Positions 1 through 12,258 of a stretch of 64,000 bases of DNA are shown here, one piece after another. This DNA is from Allomuricauda sp. Its GTDB lineage: Bacteria; Bacteroidota; Bacteroidia; Flavobacteriales; Flavobacteriaceae. A program made the translations under genes and the position numbers. The stretch covers positions 1 to 64,000 of the forward strand of contig NZ_PABT01000020.1 of NCBI RefSeq assembly GCF_002699205.1. The letters run 5' to 3'. Each line of letters begins with the position of its first letter. Within the stretch, counting starts at the first letter, position 1. Under the pieces are notes generated by a model. It did no database searches. It saw only the letters and a program-made list of their open reading frames with translations, and was not told where the DNA came from.

Positions 1-597
1 ATTTTTCCATTTCGTGGACGGGGAACAATTCTGGTGCTCCAATATAAAATCACATGGATCCAATGGGTCGGTCCCATCTTCCTTTTCCTTTCCGTTGCTT
101 ACGCCGTCGCCGTCACAATCCTCATTTTTCCATTTCGTGGACGGGGAACAATTCTGGTGCTCCAATATAAAATCACATGGATCCAATGGGTCGGTCCCAT
201 CTTCCTTTTCCTTTGCATTACTAACTCCATCGCCGTCACAATCCGCTTTTTTCCATGCCTTGGATGGGGAACAATTCTGGTGCTCCAATATAAAATCACA
301 CGGGTCATCGGGATCCGTTCCATCAATATTTTCTTGTTCGCAAGTAACCCCATCCCCATCACAATCTTCATTTCCATGAACTGTTGCCAATGGATTCCAT
401 AAAGCAGTTATTTCAAAATCAAAAATATGTGAATGGTTGGATTGCCCTTCTTTACCTTCCAAATTGTAAGAAGATGAAGATTCATATAAATCGGCAACAC
501 CAAAGGATGAAGTAAGCCCAGACATCAAAATCAGCACAACAAAGGTGGATTTTTGGACTAGTAGATTCTTTAGTCTCACAAAAGTAATTTTGTCCAT
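1..597 (-). CDS. Partial secreted protein with thrombospondin-type-3-like (DxDGDG) 41-aa tandem repeats; N-terminal part only, runs off the left edge
   Basis: Manual minus-strand translation: MDKITFVRLKNLLVQKSTFVVLILMSGLTSSFGVADLY... (signal-like) ...EDCDGDGVTCEQENIDGTDPDDPCDFILEHQNCSPSKAWKKADCDGDGVSNAKEKEDGTDPLDPCDFILEHQNCSPSTKWKNEDCDGDGVSNGKEKEDGTDPLDPC... Open to the window edge. An in-frame upstream ATG at 625-627 is an alternative start. Absent from the supplied ORF track. Confidence 0.85.
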   Translation of the reverse strand, partial: MDKITFVRLKNLLVQKSTFVVLILMSGLTSSFGVADLYESSSSYNLEGKEGQSNHSHIFDFEITALWNPLATVHGNEDCDGDGVTCEQENIDGTDPDDPCDFILEHQNCSPSKAWKKADCDGDGVSNAKEKEDGTDPLDPCDFILEHQNCSPSTKWKNEDCDGDGVSNGKEKEDGTDPLDPCDFILEHQNCSPSTKWKN

Positions 598-994
598 AAA
601 TGATAAGTTTTGGTCAACTATCACCATGGCAAAAAGTGGTTCTCGTAATTGTAAGAAAATTGGGGTTTTCTTGTTTGTTTTAATGTCTCTGGTCAATATG
701 ACACACATTGACACAATTACGTCACATAGTTAACGTATTTGATTCTAACCTCCTATTTTTATCGATAAAAGGTGATTTCTGCATCATTATTTGCACCATC
801 CATCCGTTTTTATAAATGGATAATATAGTGTAGCATGGCCAGTGTATTTAAAACGGGGGGAAATTACTTTTCTTTTTGATTTTGGCTGGTTTATATTCCA
901 ATTTTTTATCCAATGATATTAACAATCCCTAAACCTTCTTAAAATGGGAGGCGAAACACATATAATTCCCCTATTTTTGCCGAAAATTTTGTTG

Positions 995-2584
995 ATGGAA
1001 TTTGAAAAGGAAATAGCAAGACGACGGACTTTTGGTATTATCTCCCACCCCGATGCTGGAAAAACAACCTTGACCGAAAAATTATTGTTGTTCGGTGGGG
1101 CCATACAAGAGGCGGGGGCTGTAAAAAGTAACAAGATCAAAAAATCGGCCACGAGTGACTTTATGGAAATTGAACGTCAACGTGGTATTTCAGTAGCCAC
1201 TTCGGTATTGGCCTTTATTTATAAAGACAAAAAAATCAACATACTGGACACGCCCGGGCACAAGGATTTCGCCGAGGATACTTTTCGCACATTAACGGCT
1301 GTAGATAGTGTGATTGTTGTAATCGATGTTGCCAAAGGTGTTGAGGAACAGACAGAAAAACTGGTCGAAGTCTGTAGAATGAGGAATATTCCCATGATCG
1401 TTTTCATCAACAAATTGGACCGGGAAGGAAAAGATGCCTTTGACCTCTTGGACGAAGTGGAGCAAAAGTTGGGATTGTCCGTAACCCCATTGAGTTTTCC
1501 CATAGGCATGGGGTACGATTTCAAAGGTATTTACAATATCTACGAAAAAAACATCAACCTGTTTAGTGGCAACAGCAAAAAGAATATCGAAGAGACCATT
1601 GCTTTTGACGACCTGGACAACCCTGAGCTTGAAAAGATCATTGGTACCGATGCCGCCGAAGAACTCCGTGGAAATTTAGAACTTGTTGCGGGTGTTTACC
1701 CTGATTTTGATAAAGAAGCTTACTTGAAAGGGGAGCTACAACCCGTATTTTTTGGTTCCGCATTGAACAATTTTGGTGTTCGTGAACTACTGGATTGTTT
1801 TGTGAACATTGCTCCATCCCCAAGACCTAAAAAGGCCGAGGAGCGTTTGGTAAATGCCAATGAAAAAGATTTTTCCGGATTTGTATTTAAGATACATGCC
1901 AATATGGACCCAAAACATCGTGACCGTTTGGCATTCATCAAAATTGTATCTGGAACTTTTGAAAGAAACACACCTTACTTACATGTTAGACAAGGCAAAA
2001 AGCTAAAATTTTCAAGTCCCAATGCTTTTTTTGCCGAGAAAAAGGAAATTGTTGATATCTCCTATCCCGGAGACATTGTCGGCTTGCACGATACCGGAAA
2101 CTTTAAGATCGGGGATACATTGACCAGTGGTGAAGTATTACATTACAAGGGCATCCCCAGTTTTTCCCCTGAACATTTTAGGTACATCAATAATGCCGAC
2201 CCCATGAAGGCCAAACAATTGTACAAGGGCATCGACCAACTTATGGATGAAGGTGTGGCCCAGTTGTTCACTTTGGAAATGAACGGACGAAAAGTTATAG
2301 GTACGGTTGGGGCTTTGCAATATGAGGTGATACAGTATCGGTTAGAGCACGAATATGGTGCCAAGTGTACATACGAAAACTTTCCTGTCCACAAAGCCTG
2401 CTGGGTAGAGGCAGAGGATGAAAACAACGAAGAATTCAAGGAATTTAAGCGTGTAAAACAAAAGTTTTTGGCAACCGACAAGAGAGGGCAGTTGGTTTTT
2501 TTGGCGGACTCTCCCTTCTCTTTACAGATGACCCAGCAAAAATATCCTACGGTGAAACTGCATTATACTTCTGAGTTCGAGTGA
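995..2584 (+). CDS. prfC: Peptide chain release factor 3
   Basis: Translational GTPase motifs (HPDAGKTTLTEKL, DTPGHKDF, NKLDREG). Start set at the internal MEFEKEIARRRTFGIISHPDAGK. Confidence 0.95.
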   Translation: MEFEKEIARRRTFGIISHPDAGKTTLTEKLLLFGGAIQEAGAVKSNKIKKSATSDFMEIERQRGISVATSVLAFIYKDKKINILDTPGHKDFAEDTFRTLTAVDSVIVVIDVAKGVEEQTEKLVEVCRMRNIPMIVFINKLDREGKDAFDLLDEVEQKLGLSVTPLSFPIGMGYDFKGIYNIYEKNINLFSGNSKKNIEETIAFDDLDNPELEKIIGTDAAEELRGNLELVAGVYPDFDKEAYLKGELQPVFFGSALNNFGVRELLDCFVNIAPSPRPKKAEERLVNANEKDFSGFVFKIHANMDPKHRDRLAFIKIVSGTFERNTPYLHVRQGKKLKFSSPNAFFAEKKEIVDISYPGDIVGLHDTGNFKIGDTLTSGEVLHYKGIPSFSPEHFRYINNADPMKAKQLYKGIDQLMDEGVAQLFTLEMNGRKVIGTVGALQYEVIQYRLEHEYGAKCTYENFPVHKACWVEAEDENNEEFKEFKRVKQKFLATDKRGQLVFLADSPFSLQMTQQKYPTVKLHYTSEFE

Positions 2585-2705
2585 AACCAAGTGTTGGATT
2601 TGTTTTAAAACAACAATCGCACATAGTTGAAAATGAATTAATTACAAGTTTCATATATCTTTTTTTTGTACATTGGATAACATAACCAATTAAATTAAAG
2701 ATATT

Positions 2706-3137
2706 ATGACGACTCCAATAAAACCACCAACTTGGTTCTGGGTGGTAAGCGTTATTGCGCTTTTGTGGAATTTGGTCGGGGTATTTAACTATCTCAACCA
2801 AGCCTTTAACCAAGTGGCCATGTTGGAAAGCCTGAACCAAGCCCAACGCGAGGCTTTCGAGGGCATTCCGGCTTGGGCAACTGCAGCTTTCGCCATCGCC
2901 GTATTTTCCGGAACCATTGCGTGCATAGGTCTTTTGCTCCGTAAAAAATGGGCAAGACCGCTTTTTATGATCTCATTGGTTGCTGCCGTGGCACAATTTG
3001 TCCATTGGTTATTTATATCCAACGCCGTTGATGCATTTGGTTCTTCAACTTACATAATGCCCATCATCGTTATTGTCATCGGACTCTACCTGATTTCATT
3101 TTCCAAAAAAGGTATTCAAAAAAATTGGTTGAACTGA
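2706..3137 (+). CDS. Small integral membrane protein, about 4 TM, function unknown
   Basis: 143-aa ORF with hydrophobic segments (WFWVVSVIALLWNLVGVFNYL..., IMPIIVIVIGLYLISF). Confidence 0.75.
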   Translation: MTTPIKPPTWFWVVSVIALLWNLVGVFNYLNQAFNQVAMLESLNQAQREAFEGIPAWATAAFAIAVFSGTIACIGLLLRKKWARPLFMISLVAAVAQFVHWLFISNAVDAFGSSTYIMPIIVIVIGLYLISFSKKGIQKNWLN

Positions 3138-3150
3138 CAACCAATAAAAA

Positions 3151-3177
3151 AGCCCCGAATTATCGGGGCTTTTTTTA
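3151..3177 (+). terminator. Intrinsic terminator after the membrane protein gene, probably bidirectional with the converging DUF3467 gene
   Basis: AGCCCCGA-ATTA-TCGGGGCT followed by TTTTTT and preceded by an A-run. Confidence 0.9.
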
Positions 3178-3486
3178 TGCTTCTCCAGTAGGTCCAAAAT
3201 TCAATGGAATTGCTGGCTGTTCATAATCTTTAATCGGTCCATGGGTCTTTTCAAACCTGCTTACATTGTCATTTAATGCTTTTAGCAGTTTTTTGGCATG
3301 CTGTGGGGTCAATATAATCCTACTCTTCACTTTTGCTTTTGGTGCCCCTGGCATCAAGCTAATAAAGTCCACCACAAATTCGGATACGGAATGGTTGATT
3401 ATCGCAAGATTGGAATAGGTTCCCTCTGCAGTTTTTTCATCCAACTCTATATTGATCTGTTTCTGTTTTTTCTTTTCTTCAGCCAT
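3175..3486 (-). CDS. DUF3467 domain-containing protein
   Basis: QINIELDEKTAEGTYSNLAIINHSVSEFVVDFISLMPGAPKAKVKSRIILTPQHAKKLLKAL is typical of the family. Confidence 0.85.
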   Translation of the reverse strand: MAEEKKKQKQINIELDEKTAEGTYSNLAIINHSVSEFVVDFISLMPGAPKAKVKSRIILTPQHAKKLLKALNDNVSRFEKTHGPIKDYEQPAIPLNFGPTGEA

Positions 3487-3510
3487 ACTGTTTTAGATAT
3501 CTTAAAAGAA

Positions 3511-3536
3511 AAACCCCGGCCAAAGGGCCAGGGTTT
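3511..3536 (-). terminator. Terminator downstream of rpoC
   Basis: Minus strand AAACCCTGGCC-CTTT-GGCCGGGGTTT followed by a T-rich tract. Confidence 0.75.
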
Positions 3537-3544
3537 GCTTTTAT

Positions 3545-6500
3545 TTAGAATTTAAATTCCTCTTTTCGGGCCATGATTTCATCATATTCCTCTTTGGAAC
3601 CAACGATTATACTGTCATAGTCCCTCATACCGGTACCGGCAGGAATCTTATGTCCTACAATTACATTCTCCTTCAATCCTTCCAAGGTATCAATTTTACC
3701 GCTTACCGCAGCTTCGTTCAATACTTTGGTGGTTTCTTGGAACGATGCAGCCGATATAAATGACTTGGTCTGCAGCGATGCTCTCGTGATACCTTGTAAG
3801 ATCGGCGTTGCGGTTGCAGCCACGGCATCTCTTGCGGTAACCAAGGTCTTATCCTCTCTTCTAAGGATCGAGTTTTCGTCCCTTAGCTCACGTAACGTTA
3901 TAATCTGCCCTGGTTTCAACCTTTCGGAATCACCGGCATCCTCGACAACTTTTTTACCGAAAATCTCATCGTTTTCATTGATAAAGTCATCTTTATGCAC
4001 CAATTGGTTTTCTAGGAAGATGGTGTCCCCTGGATCTTGGATCTTAACTTTACGCATCATCTGTCTTACAACAACCTCAAAGTGTTTGTCGTTGATCTTC
4101 ACACCTTGTAAACGATACACTTCCTGTACTTCGTTCACCAAGTATTGCTGAACGGCAGATGGACCTTTGATCGCCAAGATATCTTCTGGTGTAATGGAAC
4201 CATCGGACAAAGGCATACCTGCTCGTACGTAGTCATTCTCCTGTACCAATATTTGGTTGGACAATTTAACCAAGTACTTCTTGACATCGCCAGTCTTGGA
4301 CTCAATGATAATTTCACGGTTACCACGTTTGATCTTACCGAAGGATACCACACCGTCAATCTCGGATACAACAGCAGGGTTGGATGGGTTACGGGCTTCG
4401 AAAAGCTCGGTCACCCTTGGAAGACCACCGGTAATATCCCCTGCTTTAGCAGATTTACGTGGGATTTTCACCAAGATCTTACCTTCTTTCACCTTTTCAC
4501 CATCATCAATCATAAGGTGGGAACCAACAGGTAAGTTGTAAGAACGCAATGTTTCTCCTTTACCGTTTTTGATCAACAATGTTGGGATTAACTTCTTGTT
4601 CCTTGATTCAGAAATCACCTTCTCTTGGAAACCGGTCTGTTCATCGATTTCAACTTGGTAAGTGACCCCTTGTTCAATATTCTCGTAGGCAATCTGTCCA
4701 GAGAATTCAGAAACAATTACACCGTTATATGGATCCCATTCACAAATCACAGTACCCTTGGTTACCTTTTCACCATCCTTGATGAACAATTGGGAACCGT
4801 AGGGAATGTTGTTTGTACTTAATGTTATTCCTGTTTTTGGATCGACTATCTTAACTTCAGAAGTCCTGGAAATCACAATATTGGTTTTTCCACCTTCATT
4901 GTTTTCTCCTTCAACAACTCGCAAATCTTCAATTTCAGCTACACCGTCGAATTTAGCTTCCAACTTGTTATCCTCAGAAATGTTACCTGCAATACCACCC
5001 ACGTGGAAGGTACGCAAAGTAAGCTGTGTACCTGGTTCCCCAATGGATTGTGCAGCTACAACCCCTACGGCTTCACCTCGTTGTACCATTTTGTTGGTCG
5101 CAAGGTTTCTACCATAACATTTGGCACAAATTCCTTGTGGAGCCTCACAGGTCAATGGAGATCTTACCTCAATTTTCTCGATTGGGGCAGCTTCTACCCG
5201 TTTCACATCGGCTTCATTGATTTCCTGCCCTGCTTTTAGGATAAGTTCTTCGGTCAATGGGTTGTACACATCGTGCAAGGATACCCTACCCAAAATTCTT
5301 TCACCTAAGGTTTCAACAACTTCCTCGTTTTTCTTCAAGGCTTCAACTTCGATACCTCTCAAGGTTCCACAATCCTCACTGTTAACGATAACATCCTGTG
5401 AAACGTCCACCAAACGTCTGGTCAAGTAACCTGCATCCGCTGTTTTCAAGGCGGTATCTGCAAGTCCTTTACGTGCACCGTGAGTGGAAATAAAGTATTC
5501 CAAAATTGACAACCCTTCCTTAAAGTTGGAAAGAATAGGGTTTTCAATAATTTCACCACCACCTGCGGTAGATTTTTTAGGCTTGGCCATCAATCCACGC
5601 ATACCGGTCAACTGACGAATCTGTTCTTTGGAACCCCTTGCTCCAGAATCCAGCATCATATATACTGAGTTGAATCCTTGTTTGTCTTCGCGGATTCGCT
5701 TCATTGCCAATTCGGTCAACATTGCATTTGTGGATGTCCAAACATCAATAACCTGGTTATATCGCTCATTGTTGGTGATAAGTCCCATGTTATAGTTCAT
5801 CATAATACCATCGACCTGCTCATTTGCCTCGCCGATCATATCCTGCTTTTCTTCAGGGATGATAATATCACCCAAACTAAAGGATAGACCACCCTTAAAG
5901 GCAAAATCATATCCCATGGCCTTGATCTTATCCAAGAACTCCGCTGTTGTTGGCACATCGGTAACTGCAAGTATGTCCCCAATGATATTTCGTAGGGCTT
6001 TCTTGTTCAATACCTGGTTGATGAATCCAGCTTGTTCCGGAACAACCGTATTGAACAACACACGACCTACAGTTGTCTCAATAATTTGATAGACCAACTC
6101 GCCTTCTTCGTTAAAGTCTTTGGCTCTTACCTTAATGGCGGCATTAAGCGAAACTTTTTTCTCGTTAAAGGCTATTTCCACTTCCTCTGGAGAATAGAAG
6201 GTAAGTCCTTCACCCAAAACAGGCTCTTCCGGAGTAGATTTTTTCTCTTTGGTCATGTAGTATAGTCCCAATACCATATCCTGTGATGGTACGGTAATCG
6301 GGGAACCATTGGCCGGGTTAAGGATGTTCTGGGAAGCCAACATCAAGAGTTGTGCCTCCAAAATGGCCTCTGGCCCCAATGGCAGGTGAACTGCCATCTG
6401 ATCCCCATCAAAATCCGCATTAAATGCGGTACATGCCAATGGATGCAAACGAATCGCCTTTCCTTCAATAAGTTTTGGCTGGAACGCTTGTATACCCAAT

Positions 6501-7843
6501 CTGTGCAATGTGGGGGCACGGTTCAATAATACCGGATGTCCTTTTAGGACATTTTCAAGAATATCCCATACTACGGGTTCCTTCTTGTCTATAATCTTTT
6601 TGGCCGATTTAACCGTCTTTACGATACCTCTTTCAATCAACTTACGGATGATGAACGGCTTGTAGAGTTCGGCAGCCATATCTTTGGGAAGACCACATTC
6701 ATACAATTTCAATTCCGGTCCAACAACAATCACGGAACGGGCGGAGTAATCCACACGTTTACCCAATAGGTTTTGACGGAAACGACCTTGCTTACCTTTC
6801 AATGAATCGGAAAGGGACTTTAATGGTCTGTTGGATTCTGTTTTTACCGCAGATGCTTTTCTTGTGTTGTCGAAAAGGGAATCCACCGCCTCTTGAAGCA
6901 TACGTTTTTCGTTCCTCAAGATTACTTCTGGCGCTTTGATTTCCATCAAACGCTTCAAACGATTGTTACGGATAATAACCCTTCGGTACAAATCGTTCAA
7001 ATCGGAAGTAGCGAAACGACCACCATCCAATGGCACCAACGGACGCAATTCTGGTGGAATCACGGGAATCACCTTCATGATCATCCACTCAGGGTTGTTT
7101 TCCCTGTTGTTCTGTGATTCACGAAGTGCCTCTACAACCTGAAGGCGTTTAAGGGCTTCGGTCTTACGTTGTTTTGAGGTTTCTGTGTTCGCCTTGTGAC
7201 GTAGTTCGTATGATAATTGTTCCAAATCAATTCTGGACAATAAATCAATCAAACACTCGGCGCCCATTTTGGCGATGAACTTGTTTGGATCGGTGTCTTC
7301 CAAGTATTGGTTCTCGGTAGGAAGAGTCTCCAAAATGTTCAAATATTCCTCTTCGGTCAAGAAATCCATTTTTTTGATTTCCTCACCTTCAGGACCTTTG
7401 GCAATACCAGGTTGGATAACCACATACCTTTCATAGTAAATGATCATATCCAATTTTTTGGAAGGCAGTCCCAAAAGGTATCCTATTTTGTTTGGCAGTG
7501 AACGGAAGTACCAGATGTGCGCCACAGGAACCACGAGGTTAATGTGCCCTACACGGTCTCTACGTACTTTTTTCTCCGTCACTTCAACACCACAACGGTC
7601 ACAAACGATTCCACGGTAACGAATTCTCTTGTATTTACCACAGGCACATTCGTAATCCTTTACAGGACCAAAAATACGCTCGCAGAACAATCCATCACGC
7701 TCAGGTTTGTGCGTTCTATAGTTTATGGTTTCTGGCTTCAACACCTCGCCACGGGACTCGGCCAAGATAGACTCCGGAGAGGCCAATCCAATGGAAATTT
7801 TGTTGAACCTTTTTTGTGCGTTATTATCTTTTATTCTAGCCAT
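3545..7843 (-). CDS. rpoC: DNA-directed RNA polymerase subunit beta'
   Basis: 1432 aa; [12 protein letters not shown] catalytic motif and zinc-binding CxC...CGVEV. Confidence 0.99.
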   Translation of the reverse strand: MARIKDNNAQKRFNKISIGLASPESILAESRGEVLKPETINYRTHKPERDGLFCERIFGPVKDYECACGKYKRIRYRGIVCDRCGVEVTEKKVRRDRVGHINLVVPVAHIWYFRSLPNKIGYLLGLPSKKLDMIIYYERYVVIQPGIAKGPEGEEIKKMDFLTEEEYLNILETLPTENQYLEDTDPNKFIAKMGAECLIDLLSRIDLEQLSYELRHKANTETSKQRKTEALKRLQVVEALRESQNNRENNPEWMIMKVIPVIPPELRPLVPLDGGRFATSDLNDLYRRVIIRNNRLKRLMEIKAPEVILRNEKRMLQEAVDSLFDNTRKASAVKTESNRPLKSLSDSLKGKQGRFRQNLLGKRVDYSARSVIVVGPELKLYECGLPKDMAAELYKPFIIRKLIERGIVKTVKSAKKIIDKKEPVVWDILENVLKGHPVLLNRAPTLHRLGIQAFQPKLIEGKAIRLHPLACTAFNADFDGDQMAVHLPLGPEAILEAQLLMLASQNILNPANGSPITVPSQDMVLGLYYMTKEKKSTPEEPVLGEGLTFYSPEEVEIAFNEKKVSLNAAIKVRAKDFNEEGELVYQIIETTVGRVLFNTVVPEQAGFINQVLNKKALRNIIGDILAVTDVPTTAEFLDKIKAMGYDFAFKGGLSFSLGDIIIPEEKQDMIGEANEQVDGIMMNYNMGLITNNERYNQVIDVWTSTNAMLTELAMKRIREDKQGFNSVYMMLDSGARGSKEQIRQLTGMRGLMAKPKKSTAGGGEIIENPILSNFKEGLSILEYFISTHGARKGLADTALKTADAGYLTRRLVDVSQDVIVNSEDCGTLRGIEVEALKKNEEVVETLGERILGRVSLHDVYNPLTEELILKAGQEINEADVKRVEAAPIEKIEVRSPLTCEAPQGICAKCYGRNLATNKMVQRGEAVGVVAAQSIGEPGTQLTLRTFHVGGIAGNISEDNKLEAKFDGVAEIEDLRVVEGENNEGGKTNIVISRTSEVKIVDPKTGITLSTNNIPYGSQLFIKDGEKVTKGTVICEWDPYNGVIVSEFSGQIAYENIEQGVTYQVEIDEQTGFQEKVISESRNKKLIPTLLIKNGKGETLRSYNLPVGSHLMIDDGEKVKEGKILVKIPRKSAKAGDITGGLPRVTELFEARNPSNPAVVSEIDGVVSFGKIKRGNREIIIESKTGDVKKYLVKLSNQILVQENDYVRAGMPLSDGSITPEDILAIKGPSAVQQYLVNEVQEVYRLQGVKINDKHFEVVVRQMMRKVKIQDPGDTIFLENQLVHKDDFINENDEIFGKKVVEDAGDSERLKPGQIITLRELRDENSILRREDKTLVTARDAVAATATPILQGITRASLQTKSFISAASFQETTKVLNEAAVSGKIDTLEGLKENVIVGHKIPAGTGMRDYDSIIVGSKEEYDEIMARKEEFKF

Positions 7844-7881
7844 AACAATATGGTGATGATATAATTAATGTATATAGTATT

Positions 7882-10800
7882 CTATTCTTCCAATCTGATA
7901 TCCAAGCCCAAACCTTTAAGTTCGTGCATCAATACGTTGAAAGATTCTGGCAACCCAGGTTCTGGCATGGTCTCACCTTTTACAATGGTCTCATAGGTCT
8001 TGGCCCTTCCGATAACATCATCCGATTTCACGGTCAATATTTCCCTTAGGGTCGATGATGCGCCGTAGGCTTCCAATGCCCAAACTTCCATCTCTCCAAA
8101 ACGCTGACCACCAAACTGTGCCTTACCACCCAATGGTTGCTGGGTAATCAATGAGTATGGTCCTATAGATCTTGCGTGCATCTTATCATCTACCATGTGG
8201 CCTAGTTTCAGCATATAGATGACCCCAACGGTTGCACGTTGGTCGAAACGCTGACCTGTTCCCCCGTCATAAAGGTAGGTATGTCCAAATCTTGGAACAC
8301 CTGCTTTATCGGTAATTTCATTAATCTGATCCAATGAGGCGCCATCGAAAATTGGTGTCGCATATTTTTGACCCAATTTTTGTCCTGCCCAACCCAATAC
8401 GGTTTCGTAGATCTGACCAATGTTCATCCTTGATGGTACACCCAATGGGTTCAATACAATATCCACAGGGGTTCCGTCCTCCAAGAACGGCATATCCTCT
8501 TGACGAACGATACGGGCAACAATACCTTTGTTACCGTGGCGACCTGCCATTTTATCACCTACTTTAAGCTTACGCTTTTTAGCGATATAGACTTTGGCCA
8601 ACTTCATGATACCTGCAGGAAGCTCATCCCCCACGGAGATGGTGAACTTGTCCCTTCTCAGGTTACCTTGAATATCGTTCAATTTGATTTTGTAGTTGTG
8701 CAACAAATCCGCAACCAATGCATTGGTTTTCTCGTCCGTTGTCCAGCTTCCTCCAACCAAGTGGGCAAAATCATCAACGGCGTTCAACATTTTGATGGTG
8801 TATTTCTTTCCTTTTGGAAGTACTTCTTCCCCCAAATCGTTGATTACACCTTGTGATGTTTTTCCACCGATCAAACTGAACAATTTCTCGATCAATTGGT
8901 CTTTCAGTTGTTGGAACTTCACTTCGTAGTCCATCTCCAATCTGGCGATGGCCTCTTTATCTTCGGAACGTTTTCTCTTGTCCTTAATGGAACGTGAGAA
9001 CAATTTCTTATCGATCACTACACCTCTCAAGGATGGAGATGCTTTTAATGAAGCATCCTTAACATCACCTGCTTTATCACCAAAGATAGCTCGCAACAGT
9101 TTCTCTTCAGGAGTTGGGTCGGATTCACCTTTTGGAGTGATTTTACCTATCAATATATCTCCTGGCTTAACTTCTGCACCTATACGGATCATACCGTATT
9201 CATCCAAGTCTTTGGTCGCTTCTTCGGACACGTTGGGGATATCATTGGTCAATTCCTCAGCACCCAATTTGGTATCCCTAACTTCCAGCGAATACTCATC
9301 GACGTGGATAGAGGTAAAGATATCCTCACGAACTACTTTCTCGGAAATCACGATCGCATCCTCAAAGTTGTATCCTTTCCAAGGCATAAAGGCGACCTTC
9401 ATGTTTCTACCCAAAGCCAATTCACCTTTCTCGGTCGCGTAACCTTCACAAAGCACCTGACCTTTTTTCACCTTGTCCCCTTTTCTTACGATCGGTTTCA
9501 AGTTGATACTGGTCCCTTGGTTTGTTTTTCTGAACTTCACCAGTTGGTAGGTCTTTGAGTCATCGTCAAAGCTTACCAAGCGCTCTTCTTCGGTTCTATT
9601 ATATTTTATTGTGATCTTCTGTGCATCCACATATTCCACGACACCATCTCCTTCAGCATTGATCAACACCCTGGAGTCCGTGGCCACCTGTCTTTCCAAA
9701 CCTGTACCTACAATTGGGGATTCTGGTCTCAACAATGGCACTGCTTGGCGCATCATGTTGGACCCCATCAAGGCACGGTTCGCATCATCGTGTTCCAAAA
9801 ACGGAATCAAAGATGCAGATATGGAGGCTATTTGGTTAGGTGCAACATCTGTATACTTAATTTCTCCTGGATCAACAACCGGAAAATCGCCTTCTTCCCG
9901 GGCAATCACTTTTTCGGCTTCGATGGTACCATCTTCTGCCAATGGAATGTTGGCTTGTGCAATCTTCATTCCCTCTTCTTCTTCCGCACTTAAATAGATG
10001 TGGTTCTTAGTATCCACTTTTCCATTTTCAACCTTACGGTAAGGGGTTTCCAAGAAGCCCATATTGTTCACCTTGGCAAATACGGACAATGAGGAAATCA
10101 AACCAATGTTCGGTCCTTCAGGTGTCTCGATCGGACACAATCTTCCGTAATGTGTATAGTGAACGTCACGCACCTCAAAACCGGCTCTTTCACGGGAAAG
10201 ACCACCTGGTCCCAGTGCGGACAATCTTCTTTTGTGTGTAATCTCTGCCAACGGGTTGGTCTGATCCATAAACTGGGACAACTGGTTGGTTCCAAAGAAG
10301 GAGTTGATCACGGACGACAATGTCTTCGCATTGATCAAATCTATTGGAGTAAACACCTCGTTGTCTCGAACGTTCATACGCTCACGGATGGTACGTGCCA
10401 TACGTGCCAAACCTACACCAAACTGTGAGGATAATTGCTCACCTACTGTTCTTACACGACGGTTGGACAAGTGATCAATATCATCAATCTCTGCTTTTGA
10501 GTTGATCAACTCGATCAAATACTTGATGATGGTGATGATATCTTCTTTGGTCAAGACTTGCTTGTCCATTCCAATGTCCAATCCCAATTTCTTGTTCATT
10601 CTGTATCGACCTACTTCACCTAAGTTGTAACGTTGGTCGGAGAAGAACAATTTATCGATAATACCACGAGCTGTTTCCTCATCGGGCGGCTCGGCATTAC
10701 GCAATTGTCGATATATGTGTTCTACCGCTTCTTTTTCAGAATTGGTAGGGTCTTTTTGCAAGGTATTGTGGATAATGGCATAGTCCGATTGTGCATTGTT

Positions 10801-11691
10801 CTCTTTGTGAAGGAGAATGGTCTTCACATCGGCATTGATGATTTCATCGATATGCTCTTTTTCCAAAACGGTGTCACGATCAAGTACAATTTCGTTTCGT
10901 TCGATAGATACCACTTCTCCGGTATCTTCATCCACGAAATCCTCATGCCAAGTATTCAACACCCTAGCAGCCAATTTACGGCCCAATACTTTTTTAAGTC
11001 CGGATTTGGAAACTTTTACTTCTTCTGATAGGTCGAAGATTTCCAAAATATCCTTGTCCCTTTCAAAACCAATGGCTCGGAACAAAGTGGTTACCGGTAA
11101 TTTTTTCTTCCTATCAATGTAGGCATACATCACCGAGTTGATATCGGTGGCGAATTCAATCCAAGATCCTTTAAAAGGAATTACCCTGGCTGAATATAAT
11201 TTTGTTCCATTTGCGTGGAAAGATTGTCCAAAGAAAACCCCTGGAGACCTGTGCAACTGGGAAACCACAACTCTTTCAGCACCGTTGATCACGAAAGTAC
11301 CACTAGGTGTCATGTATGGGATGGTTCCCAAATATACGTCCTGTACGATGGTTTCAAAATCTTCGTGTTCCGGATCGGTACAGTATAATTTTAAACGTGC
11401 CTTTAATGGTACGCTATAGGTAAGTCCACGCTCAATACATTCTTGGATGGAATATCTTGGTGGATCTATGAAGTAATCCAAAAACTCAAGTACAAACTGG
11501 TTTCTGGTGTCTGTGATTGGAAAATTCTCCATGAAGGTGTTGTAGAGACCTTCGTTTCCTCTTTCGTCAGATTTAGTTTCAAGCTGGAAAAAGTCTTGGA
11601 ACGATTTTATCTGAATGTCCAAGAAATCCGGGTATTCCGGTATGTTCTTAGCGGATGCGAAATTAACTCTTTCAATAGTGTTTGTGAACAT
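7882..11691 (-). CDS. rpoB: DNA-directed RNA polymerase subunit beta
   Basis: 1269 aa; [30 protein letters not shown]. Confidence 0.99.
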   Translation of the reverse strand: MFTNTIERVNFASAKNIPEYPDFLDIQIKSFQDFFQLETKSDERGNEGLYNTFMENFPITDTRNQFVLEFLDYFIDPPRYSIQECIERGLTYSVPLKARLKLYCTDPEHEDFETIVQDVYLGTIPYMTPSGTFVINGAERVVVSQLHRSPGVFFGQSFHANGTKLYSARVIPFKGSWIEFATDINSVMYAYIDRKKKLPVTTLFRAIGFERDKDILEIFDLSEEVKVSKSGLKKVLGRKLAARVLNTWHEDFVDEDTGEVVSIERNEIVLDRDTVLEKEHIDEIINADVKTILLHKENNAQSDYAIIHNTLQKDPTNSEKEAVEHIYRQLRNAEPPDEETARGIIDKLFFSDQRYNLGEVGRYRMNKKLGLDIGMDKQVLTKEDIITIIKYLIELINSKAEIDDIDHLSNRRVRTVGEQLSSQFGVGLARMARTIRERMNVRDNEVFTPIDLINAKTLSSVINSFFGTNQLSQFMDQTNPLAEITHKRRLSALGPGGLSRERAGFEVRDVHYTHYGRLCPIETPEGPNIGLISSLSVFAKVNNMGFLETPYRKVENGKVDTKNHIYLSAEEEEGMKIAQANIPLAEDGTIEAEKVIAREEGDFPVVDPGEIKYTDVAPNQIASISASLIPFLEHDDANRALMGSNMMRQAVPLLRPESPIVGTGLERQVATDSRVLINAEGDGVVEYVDAQKITIKYNRTEEERLVSFDDDSKTYQLVKFRKTNQGTSINLKPIVRKGDKVKKGQVLCEGYATEKGELALGRNMKVAFMPWKGYNFEDAIVISEKVVREDIFTSIHVDEYSLEVRDTKLGAEELTNDIPNVSEEATKDLDEYGMIRIGAEVKPGDILIGKITPKGESDPTPEEKLLRAIFGDKAGDVKDASLKASPSLRGVVIDKKLFSRSIKDKRKRSEDKEAIARLEMDYEVKFQQLKDQLIEKLFSLIGGKTSQGVINDLGEEVLPKGKKYTIKMLNAVDDFAHLVGGSWTTDEKTNALVADLLHNYKIKLNDIQGNLRRDKFTISVGDELPAGIMKLAKVYIAKKRKLKVGDKMAGRHGNKGIVARIVRQEDMPFLEDGTPVDIVLNPLGVPSRMNIGQIYETVLGWAGQKLGQKYATPIFDGASLDQINEITDKAGVPRFGHTYLYDGGTGQRFDQRATVGVIYMLKLGHMVDDKMHARSIGPYSLITQQPLGGKAQFGGQRFGEMEVWALEAYGASSTLREILTVKSDDVIGRAKTYETIVKGETMPEPGLPESFNVLMHELKGLGLDIRLEE

Positions 11692-11761
11692 CTATGGACA
11701 AATTTTGATCGTGAATACTAAGTGGGTTCGTGCACGGCTTTATACACTCCTTATATAAATA

Positions 11762-11798
11762 GGCTAAGGTCTAACCAAAAAATGGAAAGACCTTAACC
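11762..11798 (-). promoter_or_regulatory. Intercistronic rplL-rpoB hairpin (candidate processing or attenuation element)
   Basis: Minus strand GGTTAAGGTCT ttCC ATTTTTT GGtt AGACCTTAGCC: 11 bp (one G-U) plus an inner CC/GG, with no U-tract after it. Confidence 0.6.
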
Positions 11799-11819
11799 AA
11801 GTTCTTATGGGAAAAGCGA

Positions 11820-12203
11820 TTATTTAAGCTCAACTTCTGCTCCTGCTTCTTCCAATGATTTTTTGATGCCTTCTGCCTCATCTTTGGCAACACCTTCCTT
11901 AACAGCTTTTGGTGCGCTGTCAACGATTTCTTTAGCGTCTTTTAGTCCAAGACCGGTCAATTCCTTAACCAATTTCACGACTGCCAATTTAGAAGCACCA
12001 GCAGCTTTAAGGATTACATCAAATTCTGATTTTTCCTCAGCAGCTTCACCTTCACCTCCACCGGCGGCGGCACCACCAGCAACGGCCACTGCAGCAGCAG
12101 CTGGCTCAATACCGTATTCTTCTTTCAATATGTCGGCCAACTCATTTACCTCTTTTACTGTAAGGTTTACCAACTGTTCTGCAAAATCTTTTAAATCTGC
12201 CAT
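11820..12203 (-). CDS. rplL: 50S ribosomal protein L7/L12
   Basis: [39 protein letters not shown]..., Ala-rich hinge. Confidence 0.98.
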   Translation of the reverse strand: MADLKDFAEQLVNLTVKEVNELADILKEEYGIEPAAAAVAVAGGAAAGGGEGEAAEEKSEFDVILKAAGASKLAVVKLVKELTGLGLKDAKEIVDSAPKAVKEGVAKDEAEGIKKSLEEAGAEVELK

Positions 12204-12258
12204 TTTTCTATCGTTTAATAAAAATTTTTAAAAATATACTTAGTTTATTGTGCGCGAA

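Noticed and set aside
1-380. Possible CRISPR-like or satellite array
   Set aside because: Period is 123 bp with no spacers and the repeat is coding, so it is an intragenic protein repeat.
14-402. Plus-strand repeat-containing ORFs (121 and 122 aa) and the minus 99..377 ORF
   Set aside because: These are frame shadows of the minus-strand TSP3-like repeat protein, which has a signal peptide and a coherent DxDGDG pattern in another frame.
755-768. TTTTATCGATAAAA palindrome in the region upstream of prfC
   Set aside because: AT-rich and short; not distinguishable from chance in an AT-rich intergenic region.
3726-11122. Many plus-strand ORFs opposite rpoC and rpoB (e.g. 8948..9442, 10633..11028)
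   Set aside because: Shadow ORFs of highly conserved RNAP genes; no domain signatures or plausible starts.
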